In this document: positions 56,103 through 64,000 of the stretch, piece by piece | Layout: each line of letters starts with the position of its first letter | Numbering within the stretch: the first letter of the stretch is position 1 | Source of the DNA: Euwallacea fornicatus | Taxonomy: Eukaryota > Arthropoda > Insecta > Coleoptera > Curculionidae | Reading direction: 5' to 3' | Assembly: GCF_040115645.1 (NCBI RefSeq) | Contig: NC_089555.1 | Coordinates: 3,782,001-3,846,000, forward strand | DNA: 64,000 bases | The notes under the pieces: generated by a model | The model's database searches: none | The model's input: only the letters and a program-made list of their open reading frames with translations | Told to the model about the DNA's origin: nothing | Translations under genes and position numbers: made by a program

Positions 56103-57119
56103 CAAGAGGTGCTCAAAATGACTGCCATTTACTTGTATGCGTTTTCTTGATCGCAGCGAAACTTGACTTTTTGCCTTTCGTACAGTGTCAGAATTGATTT
56201 TAATTGTCGCACAGCAGTCGTTTATTCTTGTAAAGGGCTCCTCTCTTGTTTTTATCTCTCGTTTATAAATCTCAGAGTTTAAATGCCGCCAGAAGTAACA
56301 ATCCAATGGATTAAAATCTGATGATCTAGCAGGTCATTTATGCGGACCACAACGTTCAATTCATCGGTTTTCGCAACGAGCATTGAAAAATTCTGCAATC
56401 GCTCGTGTAAAAGAAAGTGGCACACCCTAATGTAGGAGCGACATACCTCGGACATTAATATTTTCGAGAAGAGGAGCTACTGTACTTTGAATAAAGTCCA
56501 TATAAATCGCTAGTCAGGATTCCAGAGAAAAAATGTAGTTCTGTTGTTGTGATTGTTTATCAGTCTACACCAAACTTGTATTAGGAATTCATTTGCCTTG
56601 CTGCGTGTAGACTGTGCAAAGCCCACATGTGAACATTTCTCAAGTTGCCGATGCCGTCCCTGGTAAATAAAACTTCATTAGTAAAGAAAATTCTGTAATG
56701 AATTTTCTGATTTTGTACAATCCACCGACTGAATGTTACTCGATTTAGTTCTTCCACAAGTTCAGAAATGAGGGCTTGCTGTTCGTTAAATGGATGTAAA
56801 CCTGACCTATTTAAAGCACGCCAAGTCCTTTCATGAATTACACCAAGTGTATGACTATATGGTTTTCTGCCATATCAATTAAGTTTCCATTTAACTGAAC
56901 CTCATCATTATGGTTAGTATGTTAATTATTTTTAGCTGTGGGAAAACACTCGTATCCTCGTAGGTTGCTAAATATGTTTCCAAAAGGTTGATGGTCGAGC
57001 AACCTACGATTGGGAAAACGTCTTTCATATTCAGGAACTGCTGCTCTTTCATGACTATTGCAAAAACCACACAGAAAAGTTACGTCGGCATATTCTTCAA
57101 TTATAAATAAATCAGGCAT
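56103..57119 (-). pseudogene. M7 mariner-like transposase, broken
   Basis: From the ATG at 57119: MPDLFIIEEYADVTFLCGFC, RRFPNRRLLDHQPFGNIF, the standard N-terminal region. Further on in shifting frames: HTLGVIHERTWRALNRSGLH, VTFSRWIV, FFTNEVLFTRDGIGNLRNVH (first catalytic Asp replaced by Asn). The middle, with the second Asp, is destroyed. The C-terminal frame (56306-56103) reads FWRHLNSEIYKREIKTREEP and ends VNGSHFEHLL, the typical tail. Confidence 0.82.
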
Positions 57120-57189
57120 TATTACACGATAAAGTATATTGCGTGACATAAAAAAGAGAACACCCTGTAAAAATGTAAATTGTAAAAAC

Positions 57190-58490
57190 AATTTTTGATA
57201 TGCACATTTGTATATGGGAACACAAAAAAGGATAAAATTTTCAGATATATTTGTTGATATGTATTTAGGAGTTATCAGAAATTTGAAGTTTTTTTTAACT
57301 ATAAAAGTTGCAATAAAATATCAACAATATCACTCCAAAATATCAATTATTGGTGTATAATGTACTTAGAAAGTGCATTTAGATTTATCAAATATGGCTA
57401 GACGCAAAATGCAATGATATTTCCATCAATTGAACGAATTTGAGGGAGGTTGGAGAGTGGGTCTACGAGAGGTTGGTCGTTCATTTAAAGAAATTGCTTC
57501 TGGATTAAACCGTAGTGTAAACACTGAGGTGTGATTAGACATAGTTTTAAGAAGAGAAAACAGACAGAAGACGAGGTCCTGGACGGTTTCAACGGACTAC
57601 AGAACGCCAAGATCGCCGCTTTTGAATTATGGCCCTAAGAGATAGTTTCCCCTCGTTGAAGACACTGGCGAATCAGTGGTTTGCGGAGTGTAGAAGACCC
57701 ATTGGAATTCGAACCCTTTATCGCCAGATTAGAAATTTCGGACTGATTTCCTACCGTCCCCATCTTGTGTTACCCTTCGCCTTAAATCATCGTCAAAATC
57801 GACTGCAGTGGTGCAGAGAACGGACACATTGGAATCTGGAATTGGATAATGTCGTGTTTAATGACAAATCCAGATTCTGTTTGGGTATGCATGATGGTCG
57901 GGCAAGAGTTAAAAGAAAACGGGGTGAAAGACGGGCTCCTCAGTTTACAATACAGAGGCATGTCCATCAAACTGTTGGAGTAACGGTTTAGGGTGCTATT
58001 GTGTATGATAGCAGATCACCCTTACTTTACATTAGATGCAACATAACAGCGCAAAGATATATCCAAGAAGTCCTGGAACCTCATCTCGTGCCTTATCTGG
58101 AAACTCTTGTTAACCTAGTTTTCCAGCAAGACAATGCACGACCACATGTAGCAAGAGTGACTATGGACTTCTTTCAAAAAAATTCAATTAATTTACTACC
58201 TTGGCCACTTCGATCTCCAGACCTCTCACCGATTAAACATCTATGGGATATTGCAGGTAGAAGATTGCATAATTTACTCCATCCCCTACAAACCCTAACG
58301 GCGCTATGTCATGCTGTCCAATTAATCTGGATTGAGATCTCCCAAGAGGACATTAAGCACCTCATTACATGCATGCCTAGGCGTGTACAGGGATATATAA
58401 GACACCGCGGAGGACCGAGAAATTATTCATTTTTTTTAGTTTTTAACAATTAAATTTGTTCAATGTTTTGATATATATGAGTATTTTTTT
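57190..58490 (+). mobile_element. Tc1-like element, family Tc1-C, ends unresolved
   Basis: A transposase pseudogene occupies 57394-58453 between the 5' ends of the two M7 copies. I could not find convincing inverted ends, so the boundaries are taken from where M7 starts on each side. Confidence 0.5.
57394..58453 (+). pseudogene. Tc1-C DD34E transposase, catalytic Glu lost
   Basis: The N-terminal part (57394-57620) has the helix-turn-helix words FEGGWRVGLREVGRSFKEIA in a frame with stops. From 57629 the frame is open: RTLYRQIRNFGLISYRPH, VVFNDKSRFCLGMHDGR (first Asp), a TAG where Trp is expected (57989-57991), then FQQDNARPHVARVT (second Asp) and SPDLSPIKHLWDI (Lys where the catalytic Glu should be). 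The tail is EDIKHLITCMPRRVQGYI. Inactive. It is distinct in sequence from Tc1-A and Tc1-B. Confidence 0.88.
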
Positions 58491-59136
58491 TAGCATGTTC
58501 TATTTTTTATGTCCCGCAATATATTTGACTGTCAAAGGAATTGTACTTAGAATAAAAAAAAATAAATAAAAAAAAAACTTTCACAAAATAAAATTATTAA
58601 TAAGGTCGTCATAGATCTGACATTACCTAGCAACAAGAAAAAGCCTACTTGAGTAGTAAACTCTATCTCGAGAATGAATCGATGAGATTGCTAGATTTTA
58701 ATCCATTGGACTATTACCTCTGGGAGCATTTAAAATCTGAGATTTATAAACAAGAGATAAACACAGAAGGAGAGCTCCTTCAAATAATAAATGACTGCTG
58801 TGCGACAATTAAAAATAATATAAAATAATAATAAAAGACGATAAGGCAACGTTCACCGAGAGCATGAAAATGCACACCACCAAACGACAATCGTCTGGAG
58901 ACCTCTTGTAAATGTATTTTTTTATTTTGTGGTAATTTTTTTTATCTAATTTAATTTTTCATTATTATAACACAAATATGGCGTTTATTGTGAATAATTA
59001 TTAAATATTTATATTTTTTTTAAATGTCTTGTCATTGAGACAAAATGATACATGTGAGAATTATGAAACTGATGTGGTAAAGGCAGATTTCAATGCTTTA
59101 TTGAAGGCTCCATATGGTTTTAAAGAAAATAATATA
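58491..59136 (+). mobile_element. Mariner-like element M7, copy B, internally deleted
   Basis: The start (TTCTATTTTTTATGTCCCGC at 58498) matches the M7-A 5' end. The C-terminal transposase stretch LLDFNPLDYYLWEHLKSEIY, QEINTEGELLQIINDCCATI (58690-58830) and the 3' segment match M7-A in inverted orientation. The N-terminal and central coding parts are gone. Confidence 0.75.
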
Positions 59137-59410
59137 CGGAGTGTTCAAATTCTTAAAATTTCTAAAAAGTCTATTTCCTAGTCCGCACCTGCAATTTACA
59201 GTCTGTCAATGGTATTTTGTAGTGTTTGTTAACATGTGACTACCCACAAAATTTGAATTAGTTCGAACGAATGGGCCAAAAGTTGTGACTATAAAGTCAT
59301 TGAGAAAAGGAAAGGAAAACGCCTTATGTCTCAAGAATGAATTGTCATTTACCTACGACATATGGGTGAATTTAATCATGGTGAAGTACCCTAAACCCTG
59401 GTACTGTGTG
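59137..59410. repeat. MITE, 299-bp family, copy 2
   Basis: Aligns with the reverse complement of 54911-55209 (blocks AGTCCGCACCTGC, GTTAACATGTGACTACCCAC, TATAAAGTCATTGA). The right end is lost where element M8 begins. Confidence 0.65.
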
Positions 59411-61174
59411 TACAACCTGTTTAAATAAGGGAGGTCGTCGGCTATATCTAGGAAACTACTTGTTGTGAAGTTTTGAGAAAAAAAATATTATGACTAAATC
59501 GGTCATGAGAAATCGCCGGAAAATGTTTTCAATTTCGTAACTATACCGCGAGAGGGCATTTTTAAATGATTAATCAACAAAATGCCATTTATTAATCAAA
59601 TTTATCCGGAAAATGTATATTGGAAATGTAAAATATAAATTTTTGAGGCAATTTGCCACAACTTTTTTGGAACAGTTTTTTTGTAATTTTGAAGCTAAAG
59701 GGTGAGGGAAGTTTTTAATGTCAGTTCAAAAAATGCAGTTTTTTCAACAATAGCTAAATATAAAACTGTACCGTAGTAACTCCTTAGAAAGGTCTCTTTG
59801 CAGGCTATGACGTGGCAATGATGTCACTTCTTATTAGACTGACTCAAAAGCTGCTAGGCGGCGCCACTTGAAAACCATTGTTATTTTCAAGTTATTTCGA
59901 AAAACTTAATTGGAAAGTTATAATTTTTTACATCATTCATTCAGAAGAACGTCAAACTTTGCTTAGTATAATCAAAACCCGGTGCCAACATTGTTTCGTT
60001 GTAGTAAATTATAGCAATTGGAAAAAAGGACTTTCTTACGTATGAAATAAACCAGTTTCGTTTACGAATTAACTAAGTTGTTATTTAAATACTGTTTAAA
60101 TTAATAATAATAACGTCAAAGAACAACTGAAATTTAAAGAAGAATATTAAAATAAAAAAACAATTAGTTATTTTTAAGATGCTCAAACTGTTTCCCATCA
60201 TATTCGATATACAATCGATGACACTCTTGTGTAAAAAAAACTACAATTTGGAATGACTCCTAAAGTAATTGATGCCATAGCAATTGGGATTCTATTTTTC
60301 ACGTGTTCTTTTGTACTGCTCTATTTACTTTGTCTACTTCGAAAAATTTGGTATTTTAATCTATCCAATAAACAAAAATCCAAATACGTAAGATCTGGCG
60401 ATTTCACCGGCCACGAAAATAAACATAAACACCATGAAAATTATTTTATCGATAAAAATTACGTTATTTAAAATGCTTATTCATTTGTTTCAAAGTAATG
60501 TCGACGAAGATATATATATTATACTTGATTCTCGAACGAAGCCAGTTTATTTCATGCGTAAGAAAGCCATTTTTCCAAATTATTACAATTTACTACCATG
60601 TAAAGACATTTGCAACAGGTTTTCACTATAATCAGCAGAAATTGATGTTTTTTCGAATGGTGTAACAAAAATCATTCCTTTCCATTTAAGTTTTCCGAAA
60701 TAACTTAGAAAATTACCTCTGTTTTCAAATAGCTCCACCTAGCGGGTTTTGTGTCGGACTAACATAAAGTAACATAATCGCCGAGTCATAGCCTGCAAAA
60801 AGACCTTTTTAACAAGGTATTACAATATAGTTTTGTGTTTATCTAATGTGAAGAAAACTGCATTTTTTGCACTGAAATTAAAGTATCCCTCATCCTTAAG
60901 TTTAAAAAAAAACAATTCTACAAAAGTTGTGGCAAACTATCTCAAAAACTGATATTTTAAATTTCAAATGAACATTTTTTGGATAAATTATATTAAAAAT
61001 CGCATTTTATTGGTTAGTCATGTATAAACATGCCCTTAATACTTACGACCTCAAAAACATTTTCCAACGATTTCTCAGGGCCAATTTAATTTTAATACTT
61101 TTTTTTCCCTAAGACTCCACAATAAGTAGTTTGCCAGATATAGCCAACCTTCTCCATTATTTGAACACCCTGTA
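59411..61174 (-). mobile_element. Element M8 with TIRs of about 530 bp
   Basis: The left arm (59411 to about 59945) and right arm (about 60655-61174) are inverted repeats. Shared blocks include GGCTATATCT, AAACTACTT, TTTGCCACAACTTTT and GCAGGCTATGAC. The right end reads inward TACAGGGTGTTCAAATAATG. The 700-bp centre carries only a mariner C-terminal scrap on the minus strand. Terminal repeats this long are unusual for mariner-like elements, whose TIRs are usually under 50 bp, though long-TIR families exist. Confidence 0.78.
60180..60425 (-). pseudogene. M8 mariner-like transposase C-terminal fragment
   Basis: On the minus strand SWPVKSPDLTYLDFCLLDRL (third catalytic Asp region) is followed by EHVKNRIPIAMASITLGVIP, matching the mariner C-terminal half. 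Stops and frame changes are present. The plus-strand 72-codon frame here, although hydrophobic, is the shadow of this fragment. Confidence 0.65.
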
Positions 61175-61239
61175 CAATTTTATGTCGAACGAGATCAAAC
61201 ATTTACACATTTTCTACGATGGCGCCGATAGGTAAAACA

Positions 61240-61530
61240 AACATTTTATCATATTTCAATGTATGCCCTACGTGGCGTATGAAATGAAGCGCTTAAGCAA
61301 TATACAAACAATTTTCTCAGAAAGAGGTCTCTCCTACTTGGAATGTAACCAAAATATGGATAGTATTAATTTAAATGGAAAAATTGAAATTCCAGATGAT
61401 TGGTACGAGTTGATAAAAGCTTCGCACAAAAAACCATCACGGTTCTCTATTGAAAAAGTATTCCTTTTCTATACAGAAAACAGAAAAAGTGTTTTATCCG
61501 GATATCCACAGTCGATTTATACTATATAGA
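61240..61530 (+). pseudogene. Fragment resembling the DUF7869-type domain
   Basis: An 88-codon open frame (61263-61529) contains IQTIFSERGLSYLECNQNMD, then PDDWYELIKASHKKPSRFSI. This layout (a hydrophobic strand, GHSYL..D-like motif, then D-W-x-x-L-I and a Lys-rich stretch) reminds me of the uncharacterised DUF7869 proteins abundant in insect genomes. The Gly-His of that motif is Gly-Leu here. The upstream part is absent. A tentative call. Confidence 0.4.
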
Positions 61531-62206
61531 AGTACATACAATTGTTAATGAGATAAATTCATTATTAACTGATAAATTCGGAAGGAGGCAACTTTATTAC
61601 GAAATAAATTTTTTCTGCCGGAAAAGTTGCACTAGAGTGCCCATAGAAGAGATGTTTTTAAATTTTACAAGTTAATGAAATTATTATTGTCTTATATCTC
61701 ATACCAGTGAAAGCGGAAAAATTCAAGGACCTAATGGTGCTGAACAAATGCTGTTGACCACCAACTGCCCAGTTTTTCCCAGACCTTCCACATGGATAAC
61801 AAACTACCAAAAAACTATAACCTTGTGGATACGTAGAAAATTTTGGATACACTCGACTTACGTAGCTACCATACTTCCAGGTTCTGTGATCCAGCTGCCG
61901 CCGAGGGGACATACTCCGTTTTATGGACATATTTCATACCTTCCAAATGTTTATACAATGTGTACATAAAGTACGGAATAAATTAATTTTCTCGGAGTGA
62001 AATTAAAATAATAAAAAATGCTTGGATACGTCGAGTTTAGTTTAAAATTCTACATTCTTTGGTAGGATAATTAGAACTGTGACGTCACCAATATTTCAGA
62101 TATGATGTCAGCGTTAAATTTTTTAATGATAATCCTTGTTTTTGATTATTTTACGTGGACGTGGGCACTTTTTTACGTACAGAGCATAATCTTTTTTATT
62201 ATGGTA
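61531..62206. other. No recognisable feature
   Basis: AT-rich. Antisense frames of 73 and 90 codons overlap around 61660-61970 without a known signature. Confidence 0.35.
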
Positions 62207-62208
62207 TA

Positions 62209-63300
62209 CAGGGTGTCCCAGAATAAGAGGGTCAACGCTTAACTACATATTCCTTGGTCAAAAATATATCGATTCATGGTGATATACTCATATACAAAAT
62301 TTTCTCGTTCTGGAGATACAAGCACTTAAAGTTTCACTTCTTTTTTAAGTTTTGCAGATAAGTTGAAAACGACTAGATGAATTGCTACGAAATTTGGTAT
62401 ATAATCTTTCTGCTTCTCGGGGCACATTCGACGGGACTTGTTATGATAAAACCACCAGGGGTAGTGGTCAATTGCTACAAGGTAGAATGTTAAATACACC
62501 GGAACTTTTTTATTCGTTTATATAGATGGTTGATTTTTTTAAATTAAATTCCCGGTCTGTTATGAAACTTTTTTTTAATCTCTTATAGAATTTTGATTTG
62601 GAGCCTCTATTAAACTCAAAAAAATTAATGGAGAAAATGATGTCCCTCTTTGATGGCCACCTAAACCTCCAGATCTAACTCCCTGCGACTTTTCCATTTG
62701 GAGTACGCTAAAATTTCGTGTATATGCTGTTCCTATTCAAAATGAAAACCACCTAAGAAATAGAATTTTGCAAGCAGCTAAAGGAATGCGCAATGATCCG
62801 ATGATGTTGGGAAGATTAAAATTTAATTTTCTTCGACGCGTGAATCTTTGTATTCGAGAACGAGGTGGTCACAATGTTATCAACAATTTTAATTTTTTTT
62901 CATCTAATAGAGGCTCCAAATCAAAATTATATAAGAGATAAAAAAAGTTGCGTAACAGACCGGGAATTTCATTAAAAAAAAAACAACCATCTGTATGAAC
63001 GAATAAAAAAGTTCTGGTGTATTTAACATTAGACCTTGTAGCAATTGACCACTACCCCTGGTGGTTTTATCATAACAAGCCCCGTCGAATGTGTCCCGAG
63101 AAGCAGAAAAACTCTGCACCAAATTTCGTTACAATCCATATACCCTTATTTACAAAATTTACAAAATTTAAAAAAAAGTGAAACTTTGACGGGCCGTATC
63201 TCCAGAAGGAGACAATTTCGTATATATCACCATGAATCGATATATTTTTGACCAAATAATATGTGGTTAATCGTTGAACCCCTTATTCTGGGACACCCTG
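62209..63300 (+). mobile_element. Element M9 with TIRs of about 410 bp
   Basis: Ends CAGGGTGTCCCAGAATAAG and its complement, flanked by TA (62207-62208 and 63301-63302). The arms, about 62209-62624 and 62890-63300, match closely over their full length, leaving only about 265 bp between them. That core encodes the C-terminus of a mariner-like transposase. It is a deletion derivative that would depend on another enzyme. Confidence 0.88.
62640..62880 (+). pseudogene. M9 mariner-like transposase, C-terminus only
   Basis: An open stretch with WPPKPPDLTPCDFSIWSTLK (third Asp block), YAVPIQNENHL, NRILQAAKGMRNDP, RVNLCIRERGGHNV. It lacks the first two catalytic Asp. The frame has few stops, suggesting the deletion is not very old. 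Confidence 0.82.
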
Positions 63301-63302
63301 TA

Positions 63303-64000
63303 TAACAAATTTTTTGATGAACTCGCAAAAACATATTTTCTATTCTGATATTTGGTGTTATCTAAACACAAACCTTTTGTTGTATTTACATCCTATCGCT
63401 ATAGCCAATCATCATGAAAAATTGAATTCTTCGTACTATGAATAAATGCATTGTAATACAACTTTTATTTAAAATTAAATCTTCACGAAGTCAAACCAAA
63501 ATTGGCAAATATGAGCATTAAAACATTATTAGTATGTTTTGTATTTAACGAATAAAAATACCTGTTCTGTGGGAATAAATAAACAGACCTGCGGAATAAA
63601 TGCGGAAAATATGCGGAAAAACACAACACTAGTCCGAACCGTTTGGTGGATACTTATCTCTTATCGTTGGGTACCGTAAAAAATATATGTTTTTGAGAAT
63701 TTGTCAAAAAATGTGTTATGTGACCTAGTAAAAGTTTATGTCCTGTACGTAAAAACTGCGCCTTTTCTCATAAAATTAACAAAAACAAGAGGCACTATTA
63801 AAAAAAATTAAAATTGACGTCATATCTGGAATAACGATCACGTTGAAGCTAATATTATCCAACCAAAATTCCATTAACCAATCAAAATACGTAGAATTTA
63901 AAACTAAAGTCGACGTATACAAACATTTTTTTAAGTCCAGTCCGAGAAAATGAATTTAATCAATACCTAATGTCCACACTATATATTATCTTTAAGGAAA
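63303..64000. other. No recognisable feature
   Basis: AT-rich to the end of the window. No open frame or repeat termini recognised. Confidence 0.45.

Larger units (their letters stand above)
55212..57167 (-). mobile_element. Mariner-like element M7, copy A
   Basis: The 5' end on the minus strand is CAGGGTGTTCTCTTTTTTAT at 57167, next to TA. The transposase follows, then a solo LTR (55415-56070) in the 3' non-coding part, and the 3' segment 55212-55409, which is the inverted match of 58925-59135. An internally deleted copy in the opposite orientation lies at 58491-59136. Confidence 0.72.

Noticed and set aside
60253..60471. 72-codon hydrophobic frame looking like a membrane peptide
   Set aside because: The minus strand here reads as a mariner C-terminal region with the SPDLT motif.
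1..64000. tRNA or rRNA genes
   Set aside because: No cloverleaf with proper A and B boxes and no rRNA-like block was noticed; a dedicated scan was not possible.

Overview
The window is AT-rich eukaryotic DNA, almost certainly from an insect. The evidence is the mariner, Tc1, piggyBac, Tigger, Gypsy and Jockey families present, the spliced GPCR exon, and the absence of any operon-like gene packing. A beetle or other pterygote is a reasonable guess, but the species cannot be read from the sequence. The only convincing host gene piece is one 204-bp coding exon on the minus strand (5941-6144). It encodes the extracellular N-terminus and first membrane helix of a rhodopsin-family peptide receptor, most like the CCK/sulfakinin type. 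The rest of that gene would lie to the left of the window. Nearly everything else is transposable-element (TE) sequence, mostly broken.

Layout. 0.2-3.0 kb: a decayed mariner-like element with long terminal inverted repeats (TIRs), one arm split by a solo LTR. 3.2-4.6 kb: a Tc1-like element (family Tc1-B). 5.05-5.7 kb: a possible piggyBac remnant. 5.9-6.2 kb: the receptor exon. 6.2-10.8 kb: mostly featureless, perhaps the receptor promoter or 5' intron. 10.8-14.6 kb: mariner scraps, a 1.37-kb non-autonomous element and a Jerky/Tigger-like pseudogene. 15.3-25.3 kb: a nest in which a mariner-like element holds a solo LTR, a piggyBac-like element and another solo LTR. The piggyBac in turn holds a Tc1 and a TIR element, the TIR element holds a Tigger, and the Tigger holds yet another solo LTR. 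25.4-33.1 kb: more mariners, a second Tc1-B copy, and an inverted partial copy of the 15-26 kb nest. 34.2-35.9 kb: a long-TIR mariner. 36.6-41.8 kb: a complete Gypsy-type LTR retrotransposon with identical 361-bp LTRs and one uninterrupted 1396-codon gag-pol frame, the only element here that looks young and possibly active. 42-49 kb: a dispersed Jockey-type LINE, Tc1 pieces, a long-TIR element and a foldback element. 49-54 kb: mariner and Tc1 fragments, a near-perfect 689-bp foldback, and a classical mariner near DD34D. 54.9-63.3 kb: inverted mariner copies around a Tc1, then two internally deleted elements with TIRs of about 0.4-0.5 kb.

How the parts relate. Most DNA transposons have lost the catalytic residues or reading frame needed to move themselves. 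Sister copies share the same disabling mutations, so the copies appear to have been spread by enzymes supplied in trans or made by local duplication. Insertion junctions (TA, TTAA and 5-bp duplications) give a relative order of events. I see no evidence of a dedicated new biochemical system. The most notable content is the nest, the intact Gypsy element and the long palindromes, which could form double-stranded RNA if transcribed.
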